Shown piece by piece: positions 1 through 9,293 of a stretch of 64,000 nt of DNA. Within the stretch, counting starts at the first letter, position 1. Every line of letters starts with the position of its first letter. The stretch comes from Arthrobacter sp. DNA4 (lineage in GTDB: Bacteria; Actinomycetota; Actinomycetes; Actinomycetales; Micrococcaceae). The notes under the pieces were generated by a model. It saw only the letters and a list, made by a program, of their open reading frames with translations. It was not told the origin of the DNA and did not search any database. Position numbers and translations under genes: made by a program. Location of the stretch: positions 2,604,001 to 2,668,000 of the forward strand of contig NZ_CP101466.1 in the NCBI RefSeq assembly GCF_024362385.1, read 5' to 3'.

Positions 1-2
1 AA

Positions 3-182
3 TCCCTGAACCAGGACGGGGCCGAGGCATCCGAGATGCTGTTGGTGCGGATGCCGGTGGGCACGGCCCGCGCCTTCACCAAGCGCACGCGTGAGGTAGT
101 GGGCGCCGGGCGACCCCTCTGCCCGCTCTGCGGATACCCGATCGACGCCGAGGGGCACGTCTGCACTCCTCCGGAGATGTGA
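3..182 (+). CDS. DUF3090 family protein, C-terminal end (partial)
   Basis: The reading frame enters from the left edge and stops at a TGA at 180-182. The last residues read [15 protein letters not shown] after an AGRP segment. This double-cysteine zinc-ribbon-like tail (two CxxC-type cysteines, then GHxC) is typical of the C-terminus of actinobacterial DUF3090 proteins. The family is about 170-200 residues long and its function is unknown. It commonly lies beside a histidine-phosphatase gene in actinobacteria, which would be outside this window. Only about 59 codons are present, so the assignment rests on the tail motif. Confidence 0.75.
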   Translation, partial: SLNQDGAEASEMLLVRMPVGTARAFTKRTREVVGAGRPLCPLCGYPIDAEGHVCTPPEM

Positions 183-206
183 TTCCGGCGATCTGCCAGC
201 CAAAGG

Positions 207-752
207 CTACGGGGACGGGGACTGGGCGGCGTGCTGGATTTTCTGGAGGGTAGCCGGGCCGGCTGCAATTTGAATGACGCCGCCGTCTGAGTCCAGGGTG
301 AGGATCCGGAAGTCCGACGGCACGTCCTGTTGATTGTCGTGGCGGTTAGCTTTCCGCACCGGGACGCCTGTTGTTCCAAGCCCGGTGAAAGCCTTGCTGC
401 GGCCAGTGGGGATCAGCGTGTCGTCGACGATCGGCTGGAAATCGATCCGCTTATCGCCCGGCCTGGCAATCCCCATCTGCCAAATGCTGCTCAACGAGCC
501 CGCCGATGAATCGGGGAATCGCAGGAAGACGACCAGGTTGCCGCGTTCATCAAGCTTCTCCGCCGTCGTCGGGAACCGTTTCGTCAGGAAGAACACCCCG
601 CCACCGATCATCAGCGCGTAGAAAACGGCGTTGGAGATGGCGTCGTCGAGGCTTCCCCCGGCGATAAGTCCTGCCGCCAGAATGACGGCGCAGGCGACTG
701 CACCAACCAGAGCGGCACGGAGCGCGGGATGCATCTCGCCCCACTTCCTCAT
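207..752 (-). CDS. Small membrane protein of unknown function
   Basis: 181 residues with two hydrophobic segments near the N-terminus (about residues 11-31 and 40-57), then a soluble domain of about 120 residues. The start is an ATG at 750-752. I do not recognise a family. The predicted topology is two membrane helices with both ends on the same side and a C-terminal soluble domain. It ends 25 bases after the convergent DUF3090 gene and begins 46 bases downstream of the PspA-like gene on the same strand, so the two could be cotranscribed. Confidence 0.6.
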   Translation of the reverse strand: MRKWGEMHPALRAALVGAVACAVILAAGLIAGGSLDDAISNAVFYALMIGGGVFFLTKRFPTTAEKLDERGNLVVFLRFPDSSAGSLSSIWQMGIARPGDKRIDFQPIVDDTLIPTGRSKAFTGLGTTGVPVRKANRHDNQQDVPSDFRILTLDSDGGVIQIAAGPATLQKIQHAAQSPSP

Positions 753-798
753 GGCGCCATCCTAGGGGCAGAATCTTCCCGCAGCTACGGCTCTGTCC

Positions 799-1536
799 TC
801 ACTCTTCCCGTGAGCCGAGGGCCTTACGGTCGCCCGCTTTGAGGGCCGCCAGCCGGGCTTCCACTTCGGTCTGCTCTCCGAGGTTTTCCAGGGAGGCGAA
901 CTGGGCTTCAAGGGAGGAGGCAGCAAGTTCCTGCTGGCCGAGGACGGTGGCTTCCTGGCGGCGGACACTGTCCTCGTAACGGCCGATCGCCGATGCCGGG
1001 TCTCCGCCGCCCAGGGCTTTGAGGGCGTCGTTGACCTGGGACTGGGTGGCGGCGACCCGGGCACGGTTGACCAGCTCGTTGCGCTTTACGGTCAGTTCCC
1101 GGAGCTTGGCCCGCATCATGTCCAGGCCATTCTTCAGCTGGTCGACGACCTGGTTTTGCGCGGCCAATGTGGGCGCCTGGGACTTGGCGGTGGATTCGGC
1201 GGTCATTTGCCGGCCGAGGGCGAGCCTGGCCAGGGCGTCAAACTTGTCGGCGTCCGCGTTGTTGCCTGCGGCGCGGAACTCGTCGGCCTTGCGCGAGGCG
1301 GCTGCGGCCTTGCTGCCCCAGGTATTCGCGTCGTTCACTGCCCGCTTATAGTCATCTTCGGCCATCCGGAGGTTGCCGATCGTCTGCGCCGCGGCGGCCT
1401 CGGCTTCGCGGATGTTCTCCGAGTAATCCCGGATCATCTGGTCCAACATCTTCTGCGGATTTTCGGCTGAGTCCAGGAGGGTGTTCAGGTTGGCCTTGGC
1501 GAGCTGGGCAACGCGGGCGAAAATACTCTGCTTCAC
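799..1536 (-). CDS. PspA/IM30 family protein
   Basis: 245 residues, almost entirely helical coiled coil, beginning with MKQSIFARVAQLAKANLN. A PEKMLDQMIRDY-like segment (here NPQKMLDQMIRDYSENI) follows at about residues 26-43. This is the standard layout of PspA/IM30/Vipp1 (ESCRT-III-like) proteins, which bind stressed cytoplasmic membrane and in actinobacteria support envelope integrity. The N-terminal amphipathic helix used for membrane contact is present. The start is GTG (534-536) with only a weak ribosome binding site. No pspF or pspC homologue is adjacent, so regulation cannot be inferred here. Family assignment is strong; the specific role is inferred. Confidence 0.85.
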   Translation of the reverse strand: MKQSIFARVAQLAKANLNTLLDSAENPQKMLDQMIRDYSENIREAEAAAAQTIGNLRMAEDDYKRAVNDANTWGSKAAAASRKADEFRAAGNNADADKFDALARLALGRQMTAESTAKSQAPTLAAQNQVVDQLKNGLDMMRAKLRELTVKRNELVNRARVAATQSQVNDALKALGGGDPASAIGRYEDSVRRQEATVLGQQELAASSLEAQFASLENLGEQTEVEARLAALKAGDRKALGSREE

Positions 1537-1838
1537 GGGGTCTTTCTATCGTCGGTGGAATTCGCATCCTATCTGACCACCGTCATGCGGAAACCAGCGG
1601 TGTTGCCAGAGCCACTCTTGAGCGAACCTTGTGCCCATCGTGGGTTGCCGTTCAGTGACGGGCCCTATCGTTGAGGTCAAGATCCTGCCGCTGGGGCAGC
1701 GTCTGCACAGCGAGCCAGGGCCGGCGGCCGGAGCATCCCGAGACCGGATGCAGCCCCCCAATCCGCCGCCGGCCCCGTGCCCCTCGGCTGCGGGCCTGCA
1801 GGCGTTCCTCGCGGGAGTTGCCTGGATGGGAACGGCGA
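1537..1838. other. Gap without a supported gene
   Basis: About 300 bases between two leftward genes. Several short open frames cross it, but none has a convincing start or protein-like composition. It should hold the promoter of the PspA-like gene on the minus strand. I see no repeat or hairpin that stands out. Confidence 0.5.
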
Positions 1839-2237
1839 TCAGTCGGTGTCGCCCGGTCCCGTGGCTTCCTCCTCTGAGTCCTCAAGCAGCCACGCCATTG
1901 CCTTGTCCCGGGACGAGAAATACCTGACCGGGAATCCGGTCGGCGCCAGGGGGAGGCGGAACATGGCGATGACGCGATCAACGGGAGAGGAACCCAGCAA
2001 TGCCATACGCGAAATGCTGGATGCGTCGGGAAAGACTTTTCGAGCGGCCGCGGAGTGGGTCACACCCTGGATCTCGACCAGCATCGGCAACCTGGTGCCC
2101 TGGGCCAAGGAGGTGATGGCCGCGAGGGCGGCGTTGGCCACGTCGATGCCTATGTAGGTCCCCAGCTTCCAGCTCAGGCGAAGGACTCCACCGGACAACT
2201 CCAGCGTCCCTTTGCCTTTGATGTCCACCTTGCTCAT
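1839..2237 (-). CDS. STAS/SpoIIAA-like protein
   Basis: 132 residues from the ATG at 2235-2237, which has an AGGGG ribosome binding site just upstream; the frame is open further upstream but with poor protein composition. The C-terminal part contains FPVRYFSSRDKAMAWL, resembling the end of SpoIIAA-like/STAS domains, where an aspartate-rich loop precedes an amphipathic helix. Arthrobacter genomes carry several such orphan proteins of about 130 residues. Function is unknown. The residue pattern suggests a small alpha/beta domain that binds a partner or lipid, but this is inference. Confidence 0.6.
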   Translation of the reverse strand: MSKVDIKGKGTLELSGGVLRLSWKLGTYIGIDVANAALAAITSLAQGTRLPMLVEIQGVTHSAAARKVFPDASSISRMALLGSSPVDRVIAMFRLPLAPTGFPVRYFSSRDKAMAWLLEDSEEEATGPGDTD

Positions 2238-2457
2238 GTGTCCCCTGTCCTGGAAGTCGAGCCCCGCTCTTGACGGTAGCCGAACGGCGCCGCCTTCACA
2301 GCAGACCCGGACCGCCCGACGAGGGCCACTGGGCGACACCCCTTTCATCTGCTCACTTAGCCTAGGGGGCAAAGACTATGCAGGGGTAGTAGCCAAAACT
2401 TTCCGTTGCGGTCCACTACTCGCTCACATTGTCGGACCCTCCCTTCACCATTGGTAC

Positions 2458-3987
2458 ATGGGACGGGACGCGGTGGCAAAGGCATTTGAGGCGATCGACG
2501 CCGCCCTTGCCGTTGTCCGTGGCGAGGTAGCCAAAGCCGCGTGCGGAGCGCCCGCAGCCAACGATCCATTGGCCGCCTTGGCCGACAAATGCCTGGACAT
2601 CCTGGCCGGAGCGGCTCGGACCGAGGCCCGTGTCGCCGCACTGAAGGCCGAGGCTGTGGCCACGTTCGCGGAGTCAGCGCGGTCTATCGCTCCCCCAGAC
2701 ATCACGGTGCAGGCGCAGGAAATGGCCATCGCCGCGGAGGTGGGCTGCCTCCTGGCCATCGGCGACCGCGCCGCCGGTGCACTTCTGGCACAGTCCTACG
2801 CGCTGACGACCTCGCTGCCCCGGACTTTGGAAGCACTCAAGGCTGGAACTATGTCGTGGCAGCACGCCGGCGTCATGGTGGAGGAGGCAGCCACCCTCAA
2901 CCCTGACGCCGCGACCGCGTTGGAGGCCCACTTCCTCGGCCCGGACGCGCCGGACGCTGCCCGCGGTTGCCCCGCAGGGGAGATGCCCGCATACCGCTTC
3001 CGGCGCAAGGCCCGGGTCTGGCGCGAACGCAACCACCCGGACAGCATCGAAAAACGGCACGCAAAGAGCGTGGAGGAGAGGTGCCTCGAGTTCGCTCCGG
3101 AGCAGGACGGCATGGCACGCTTGTCCGCATACCTGCCGGCGGACAAGGCCACGGCCATCTGGAACCGCTACACCGCCATCGCCCGGGGCCTCCAGGGACC
3201 CAACGAGGAGCGCACCCTCACCCAACTTCGCGCGGATCTTTTCGCCGCCACAGCCCTCCGCGGGGGCAGCGGCTGCACCGGTTGCTGCCGTGGGTCCGCC
3301 GGAACTGACGACGCCGGTACCGCGTCGAAGGGGCTTGCTGACATCCCCGTTCCCCGCGCCGAAGTCCTGGTCACCGTCCCGGTATTTTCCCTCCTCGGTG
3401 CCACCGATGAACCCGCTATGCTGGACAGTTATGGCCCCATCCCGGCCACCATGGCACGGGATCTCGTAGCCAACGGAGCCGACTCGTTTTACCGCGTGCT
3501 CGTGGATCCCCGTGACGGCGCCCCGCTGGAAATAGGCCGCACTAGCTACCGGCTCACCAAGGCCATGCGGAGGTGGATGAGGTTGCGGGACGGCAAGTGT
3601 CCCTTCCCTGGGTGCAACAACAATTCTTTGGACAACGAAGCAGATCATCTGCTCGCCTGGCACCAGGGTGGGACCACTGGAATCAGCAACTTAGGACAGC
3701 CATGTCCCAGGCACCATCGGTTGCGGCACACCAGCGGGTGGCGGCCGACGGCGGCGTCGAAGAATGAGCCGCCCGGCTGGGTTTCGCCCTCCGGGCGCAA
3801 ATACAAGAGTGAGCACCAGGACTGGGAGCCACCGAAGTTGCCTTCGCCGCCGCAGGCGCGCGCTCGCCTCCTGACTCAACCAGGCCGCAACTCAATGATG
3901 CCAGCGGGCAAAGGCACAGTGGACTACTTCCGCCTGCCACGGTCCCTCGGAGAGGACTGCCTGGCTGAGTACCTCGCCGCGCGGTGA
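2458..3987 (+). CDS. HNH endonuclease with DUF222 (13E12-repeat type)
   Basis: 509 residues from the ATG at 2458; the frame is open back to 2212 but that extension is unlike protein. The N-terminal two thirds is the alanine-rich helical DUF222 region. The C-terminus holds an HNH module: CPFPGC near residue 380, then EADHLLAW and CPRHHRLRH, giving the Cys pairs and the catalytic DH plus HH residues. Such proteins occur in many copies in Arthrobacter and mycobacteria (13E12 repeat family), are often hypervariable, and are presumed DNA nucleases of mobile origin. No ribosome binding site is obvious at 2458. A perfect hairpin follows the stop. Confidence 0.85.
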   Translation: MGRDAVAKAFEAIDAALAVVRGEVAKAACGAPAANDPLAALADKCLDILAGAARTEARVAALKAEAVATFAESARSIAPPDITVQAQEMAIAAEVGCLLAIGDRAAGALLAQSYALTTSLPRTLEALKAGTMSWQHAGVMVEEAATLNPDAATALEAHFLGPDAPDAARGCPAGEMPAYRFRRKARVWRERNHPDSIEKRHAKSVEERCLEFAPEQDGMARLSAYLPADKATAIWNRYTAIARGLQGPNEERTLTQLRADLFAATALRGGSGCTGCCRGSAGTDDAGTASKGLADIPVPRAEVLVTVPVFSLLGATDEPAMLDSYGPIPATMARDLVANGADSFYRVLVDPRDGAPLEIGRTSYRLTKAMRRWMRLRDGKCPFPGCNNNSLDNEADHLLAWHQGGTTGISNLGQPCPRHHRLRHTSGWRPTAASKNEPPGWVSPSGRKYKSEHQDWEPPKLPSPPQARARLLTQPGRNSMMPAGKGTVDYFRLPRSLGEDCLAEYLAAR

Positions 3988-4027
3988 GCTCAACGTGTGC
4001 TATCGGTTCGTGCCGCCCGGGAAGCGC

Positions 4028-4060
4028 AATGGACCCCGCACAAAGCGTGCGGGGTCCATT
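4028..4060 (+). terminator. Hairpin after the HNH gene
   Basis: Perfect 13-bp inverted repeat (AATGGACCCCGCA and its complement) around a 7-base loop, 40 bases past the stop of the HNH gene. There is no T-tract, so it is a high-GC hairpin terminator at best. The remaining sequence to 4312 contains no gene I can support. Confidence 0.7.
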
Positions 4061-4312
4061 GAAACCGGCTGTCACAGTACAGAATGTGCCGCCGGCCTGC
4101 GTATCGAAGAAAAAACCTGTGTGATGTTCCGATCTATCTGAGCAATTGCTCACGGGTCAGAGCCGCGGAATGTCTGGGTTCTTTCCACGGCGACGTCTCA
4201 TAGCGCGAGTCGACCTACTTGGGCAATTCCCGAAGCAGTATCCGCCCCGATGGCTCGAGGAGGAGAATTTCCGTGGATTCGTCAGCGTCTAGCGCCCTGC
4301 GACCGCAGCGCT

Positions 4313-7300
4313 CTAGTTGAAGACCGACATTAGCTCTTCCAACTCGTCGTCGGGCCGGTTGGTACCGCAGGAGCACTTATCCGCATCGATGCCGACAGCA
4401 CTACCGCATCCATGGCAACTCCAGCGTTCCGGCCGAGGAAGGGGGGCTCGCAGGAGTTCAGCCAACTCATATGGGAGCGCATTGTCCAGGATGGCTTCGT
4501 TTCTTACTGAAAGGTCCGGATCTTGAAGAAGCTCGACAAGCGTCTCATTGTCCTTCGCCGCCCAGGCCATCCCCGACTGAACTCGGCAGACACCGGCGCG
4601 TGCTAGCGGATCTGACAGAAGCCAAGCTTGACCTGGGTGATGATACTCAACCACCAAACCTATTTGGCGCCGCGCCGTCGGAGAAAGTCCGCCCAGAGCC
4701 GCTTTGAGTGTGTTGAGGGAGTTTTCAGTAAAGCCTTCGGCATCAAGAGCAAGAGTCAACGCCTGGAGGCCAAGCCACGCATTACCCGTTCCCCAAGCAG
4801 CTATGGCCAGCTCTTCCCAGCCGTCCGTGGGTGACAAGCGGGCGCGAGGTGTCCGATCTGACGGGATGTCGAGCAACGTACTGCCGTATCGGCCAAGCGT
4901 AGAAACTGCATGGATCTGAGCGGCAACTTCATTGGTAGTGAGCGAAGAGTCATCCACTATTTTCCGCGCTATTGCCGCACTGAGCTCCGGAAACCTCTCG
5001 ATCGCCCAATACAGCTGCCCGAAGGCAACATCGTTGACGCGCAGCAAATCATATGCAGCGGAAGCCTCGTCGAGATGCCAGAGGTCTGCGCGAGCGCTTT
5101 CGCCCGGTTCTCCGAGGCAGTCTTTGAGCAGGCTGAGCGGCTGGTCCGTTGTACTGAATGATTTGGGAAGAGAGTCGAAGAGTTCAGTCCCAAAATGGAG
5201 GTCCAGCATCGCAAGATTTTCGCGGAATCCCTTCTCTACGAGAAGTGCGCGGACCTCGTCCACATCGTAAATCGGGCCAATATGGGCTGCTGCCAATACT
5301 CGGAGTGCCAGCTCTTCACGCTCTGGGGTCAGCTGCTCTGCCGCATACCTAGTTACGACGTACAAGCCAGATGTATCTATGTCTCGCCACGGCCCTATAT
5401 ATCCGTCTTTTCGGCTTCTGTCTGGCGCCGGAGGCAGTGCGTCCGCAATCACCCGCCAGTGTTCATCTGAATTGGCCGGATGCCTAGGGCTCTGAATTTC
5501 CCTCACAGCGAGCACAACGGAAGTTTGCCTGGGGTCTAAATGGCCGAGCGCAAATTGCCTTATCGCGGAATCTTGAGCTTCGGATAATGGGTATCGGGCT
5601 ATCCGGACTGCTAGACGATAGGCCTCATCCACTGGCCCGGTCAGGAACTTCTTGATACCAGTATCGTCCGCGTTCTTGTCTTCGGTCTTGGCGCTGCGGG
5701 GCAGGGTGGGCAACCTAGCCAGATGACGATCCAGTACCCGGCCCTGTATTGAAGGATCGAGGATTGCACCGTCCTCCACCGCGTCGAGAATGACGTCGAG
5801 AAGCTCGGATGCTCCCTGCACCGCGAGCTCAGCCATCCAGTCCATCGCCTTCGGATCTAGACCACACAGAAGGCGCATGGCGTGATACGAATCGGCGTCT
5901 GTCTTGTTCGCGACTACCCATTCCTTCATGGCCGTGATGTTGCGGTCAAGCAGCATCGCGACTCCCAGTTCCGTAAACAACCGCGATCTCGCCGTGAGTC
6001 TCCCACCTTCGGACGACGTGACGAAAACTGCAGCGGTCTCGTCCCAGAAACGGAGAATCGCAGTAGCCCATGACGGGGCCGCTGGAGCCGGTATGCCCCA
6101 ATGCGGAAGGCGAGCAACAACCGCATCGAATGCGTCGCCCCATGCACCTCCATCAGCTACTACGCCAGCAATATCGGCAAACGTATCGATGACAATTTGT
6201 GGCTGATACTGGTCTGGCAACCCCGCCTCGATACCGTCGATGCGTCGCATCTCCCATCGACTGACGCTCGATTCAATTGCCATGCGCAAGAGCTCGGATC
6301 TTGACTTGGGGACGCCTGCCGGCCCCCGGTCGATCAGTATGGCTAGCATAAGAATTGCCAGTAAAGGAACATTCCAGAGATCTCTATCCTTGCTCTGGGC
6401 ATGCTTTATGAACGCTCGACGCGACTGCAGCCATATTGTTCGCTCACCGCCCCTTGTCGGGACGCTTTCCGCGAATTTGACGAGGACATCGTCGGTGAGT
6501 TCCACCAGATCATCTGGCGGCAAGAGCTCATATTGCGGAAGGTCCAGTTCCTCAATTCCAACCACCGCATGTCTACTCGATACAACCAAGTCTGTGTGCG
6601 CTGCGAGGTTTTCCAGGAAGTCGCCCAACCAACTAACGACCTTGGATCGATCGCTGACAACTTCATCTAGCCCGTCAAAGAGGTATATGACATCGCCATG
6701 TTGCATGCGTTCTAGCAATGCAATTTCAAGAACCTCGTTATTCCCGGCCAGATGCCTCGCGACCTCTCTGAACCCCCACGAGGACGACACCGGCAGCACA
6801 CTGAGCGAGGTGGAAACGTCACGAAGTCGCAATGGCAACGGCAGGGGCGCGTTGGTGTCTTCCGCGAATGCTGCGGCTATCTGTCCTAAACTGAACGACT
6901 TTCCGACGCCAGGGCCGCCAACCAGAACAAAGCGTCCCTGTCTCCGCGTGATGCTCAGCAGGGGGGTCGCATCGGGCCTGCGGCTAGTGTTCGACGTCCA
7001 CTCACGCAGAGCACGTACCCGCAGCGCTTGAGAGCAACCAGGGCGGCTGAACTTTTGGACCTCAAAATCGAGAGAAAAGAAGTTGACTTCGTCCTTAGTC
7101 TTAGCGAGGTTCCTTCGGTAGGACGCGATTTCATCATCCTTCGCCTGGAGCTGGGCCGCGAGCACTCCTTTCGGATCGGAGTGCACGGGCAGCTGGGCAG
7201 CACGTAGGGCCAAACGCCAGTCGTCAATACCTGTTTGCTTGCGCTGACGGCTGTGGTCATGAAAGAAATTGGTCAAGATCGCGAAAGCTGCCGGCCCCGA

Positions 7301-7888
7301 CTCTGGGGCCACGACGCCAGCGTCCAACAGAGCGCCTCCGAGTTGGGACGCCTGTCCAGACGAATCGGTATCAATCACCGCCACGAAGACCTTCTTCATT
7401 ACATATTTGGCCTTGCGGCGGCTCAGCCCATGCTCGCTTGTCAACAGATCGATGGCAGCTTTGCGGCTCTCTTTTTCACCTTCCGTCAGAGAGGTGCCGG
7501 CGCGCCAGTGATCGAGCGCATCGCGCAGCAGCTTCAGTGAACCAGACGCATTGGAGACTAGGAGGACGAATCTGCTTACAGACGTGGCTTCCCCGCTCTT
7601 AGCGGACGCAGCCCACTGTGCGGCCGACTTTTTATAGGCGCTTCCTAGGCCGCAGCTACTCTTGGCTTGTATGTGTATGGCACGCCCGTCGCTAAGCAAG
7701 ACTTCGATGTCGTCGACAGCGTGGTCGGTCTCCAATCCAATGCTTACGGGCCACGCGTCGGCACCCAACCATTGAACGCTTTTCCCGTTTAGCCCGTATG
7801 CCGCAATTAGGGCGGCACCAACAGCTCGGTGGTTTGAACCACTTTCATTTGCGACACCTCCAATAGCGCCCTGATTGACCGCGTTCAT
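4313..7888 (-). CDS. Nuclease-NACHT NTPase (candidate antiviral STAND protein)
   Basis: 1191 residues from the ATG at 7886-7888, which has GAGGAG four bases upstream; the frame opens at 7924 with a weak TTG. Residues about 20-140 carry a PD-(D/E)xK-like core: DDIEVLLSDGRAIHIQAK, i.e. D at 59/60 and a QxK at 74-76, as in Mrr- and Cap4-type nucleases. A NACHT/STAND NTPase follows with Walker A GGPGVGKS (about 324-331) and Walker B YLFDGLDE (about 402-409). The remaining roughly 700 residues are helical, as in sensor regions, and end with a zinc-finger-like CHGCG and CSCG cluster. Effector-NTPase-sensor order is that of Avs/bNACHT antiphage proteins. Antiphage function is inferred. It lies downstream of the tniABQ-zinc-ribbon operon and could be its cargo. 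Confidence 0.8.
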   Translation of the reverse strand: MNAVNQGAIGGVANESGSNHRAVGAALIAAYGLNGKSVQWLGADAWPVSIGLETDHAVDDIEVLLSDGRAIHIQAKSSCGLGSAYKKSAAQWAASAKSGEATSVSRFVLLVSNASGSLKLLRDALDHWRAGTSLTEGEKESRKAAIDLLTSEHGLSRRKAKYVMKKVFVAVIDTDSSGQASQLGGALLDAGVVAPESGPAAFAILTNFFHDHSRQRKQTGIDDWRLALRAAQLPVHSDPKGVLAAQLQAKDDEIASYRRNLAKTKDEVNFFSLDFEVQKFSRPGCSQALRVRALREWTSNTSRRPDATPLLSITRRQGRFVLVGGPGVGKSFSLGQIAAAFAEDTNAPLPLPLRLRDVSTSLSVLPVSSSWGFREVARHLAGNNEVLEIALLERMQHGDVIYLFDGLDEVVSDRSKVVSWLGDFLENLAAHTDLVVSSRHAVVGIEELDLPQYELLPPDDLVELTDDVLVKFAESVPTRGGERTIWLQSRRAFIKHAQSKDRDLWNVPLLAILMLAILIDRGPAGVPKSRSELLRMAIESSVSRWEMRRIDGIEAGLPDQYQPQIVIDTFADIAGVVADGGAWGDAFDAVVARLPHWGIPAPAAPSWATAILRFWDETAAVFVTSSEGGRLTARSRLFTELGVAMLLDRNITAMKEWVVANKTDADSYHAMRLLCGLDPKAMDWMAELAVQGASELLDVILDAVEDGAILDPSIQGRVLDRHLARLPTLPRSAKTEDKNADDTGIKKFLTGPVDEAYRLAVRIARYPLSEAQDSAIRQFALGHLDPRQTSVVLAVREIQSPRHPANSDEHWRVIADALPPAPDRSRKDGYIGPWRDIDTSGLYVVTRYAAEQLTPEREELALRVLAAAHIGPIYDVDEVRALLVEKGFRENLAMLDLHFGTELFDSLPKSFSTTDQPLSLLKDCLGEPGESARADLWHLDEASAAYDLLRVNDVAFGQLYWAIERFPELSAAIARKIVDDSSLTTNEVAAQIHAVSTLGRYGSTLLDIPSDRTPRARLSPTDGWEELAIAAWGTGNAWLGLQALTLALDAEGFTENSLNTLKAALGGLSPTARRQIGLVVEYHHPGQAWLLSDPLARAGVCRVQSGMAWAAKDNETLVELLQDPDLSVRNEAILDNALPYELAELLRAPLPRPERWSCHGCGSAVGIDADKCSCGTNRPDDELEELMSVFN

Positions 7889-8177
7889 CTCACTCCTCAA
7901 GTTCCCTGACAGCTTAGTCAACACTGACGCGGACGGCTGAAGGCAGTCCGAAGAACGGTATGAGAGCGTGGCAAAGAAGCGCCGGTGGGAGAGCGGGGGT
8001 CGCCGCCCCTGACGAGAAGGAGACCATCAGGTGCCCCTCACGGCCGTGGGCCCGCAGAGCACCCGCTCCGTCCCCTTATTGCTGGCGACCGGAACCGCCG
8101 GCCGGGCTCAATGCCGTCACCTTCGGCGCCAGGACGTGACCAGCGGCTGGTTCACTGAGCAAGCCTCCCTTGGTGCG
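7889..8177. other. Gap upstream of the NACHT gene
   Basis: 289 bases between the end of the zinc-ribbon gene and the NACHT start, both leftward. It must hold the NACHT promoter unless that gene is read from the tni operon. I see no terminal inverted repeat, direct repeat or strong hairpin. Confidence 0.4.
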
Positions 8178-9293
8178 TCAATCTTCCTGAATGTGGCGCG
8201 CAATCCGCTTGTCCCAGCCTTGCCGCCCCCGGCGGAATTCACTCGCGGGCGTGCCGGCGCGCTCCTCAGGCAGACAAACCGAGCACCCTCCCGAACGGAG
8301 GCGGTTCCGCACCTGTGCGTACTGGCTATGTCCTTGAAAGCAAGTCCACCAGCGTTGCCTGACGCCGGGGACGACCTGGGTCGGGTCGACGTCGTTGCGT
8401 TCATAGTCCCAGTCAGCAAGTAAGTCAGGATGCGTCGTCGCTAGGTCATTTTCTCCTGTAACCATGAGGCGACCGGTGTCGACTGGGCACTGCTGTTTTT
8501 CCTGCTTGGTACGGTAGGCGATGGCTTGCTCGAACTCGTGACCGTCCGGGCACACCCACCACACACGTTTTTCAGAGCCAGCCTTCACGTCGCTTGGTTC
8601 CAGCGTGCCGTTCTTGGATGGGTGCCACCATGAAGCCACCCAAGCGTGAGTGGTCACAAGGTCATTCTCCCCCTCGGCCACAGAGCGGCCGTCACAGTAC
8701 GGGCAGAACGGGCGCAGTACGAGTTTGGCCGGAGTGCGAACGAACCGGTGGCCAGCTACGCACCGCAGATGTACCTTGGCAGTCGAGTTGCCAGCGGAGA
8801 CTTGGTGCGCCTGCTTCTGTTCGACTACCGGGTCCCAAAACTTTGTGAGGTCCGGGTGCGTCGTAGCTAGGTCGTTATGATTCGGCAGTACAGCTTTGGC
8901 GCTGCAGTAGGGACACCCAGAACAAAGCAGCGCGCGGTTGGCTACGTTTGCTTGCCAGGAGTGTCCGTCAGCACACAGCCACCAGGCCTTTTTATTCGAC
9001 CCGCCCAGCACCGCACCGGCCGTGAGGTCGCCATTTCGCTTCTGGTCCCATTGGGCGGCAAGGGCAGCGTGAGTGTCGGCCAACGAACTGATGCCATCCA
9101 CAGCGCGGGACCCTGCGCAAACCGGGCAGTGAAACTCATTGTCTGGGTAGCGCCGAGCCCCGTGCTGGCTGTCGTGGAGACAATGGCCCGCCGGACACAA
9201 CAACGTCCAATCGCTGCTGCCCCTCACATACCCTGCCGTCCGCGCTGCAAAGCGATCAATCCACCAAGAATCGTCGGCGCGAGTGGTCCTCAA
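8178..9293 (-). CDS. Five-repeat zinc-ribbon protein in the tniABQ operon
   Basis: 371 residues made of five tandem modules, each with a tryptophan-rich lead (WW-C or LRC), CxxGH, a variable stretch, and CPxC. Linkers repeat an NDLATTHPDL-type motif followed by W-D. This matches the probable zinc-ribbon repeat family PF14311 (DUF4379). Modules 1, 2, 3 and 5 keep all cysteines; module 4 ends CPVD, so its last ligand is lost. The gene starts at an ATG inside the last codons of tniQ (38-base overlap), so it is translationally linked to the transposition genes. Tandem zinc ribbons suggest nucleic-acid recognition, possibly target choice. That role is inference; no nuclease motif is visible. Confidence 0.75.
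   Translation of the reverse strand: MRTTRADDSWWIDRFAARTAGYVRGSSDWTLLCPAGHCLHDSQHGARRYPDNEFHCPVCAGSRAVDGISSLADTHAALAAQWDQKRNGDLTAGAVLGGSNKKAWWLCADGHSWQANVANRALLCSGCPYCSAKAVLPNHNDLATTHPDLTKFWDPVVEQKQAHQVSAGNSTAKVHLRCVAGHRFVRTPAKLVLRPFCPYCDGRSVAEGENDLVTTHAWVASWWHPSKNGTLEPSDVKAGSEKRVWWVCPDGHEFEQAIAYRTKQEKQQCPVDTGRLMVTGENDLATTHPDLLADWDYERNDVDPTQVVPGVRQRWWTCFQGHSQYAQVRNRLRSGGCSVCLPEERAGTPASEFRRGRQGWDKRIARHIQED

Noticed and set aside
8031..8423. Small plus-strand gene at the end of the zinc-ribbon gene
   Set aside because: Mostly antisense to the zinc-ribbon gene; no domain or ribosome binding site.
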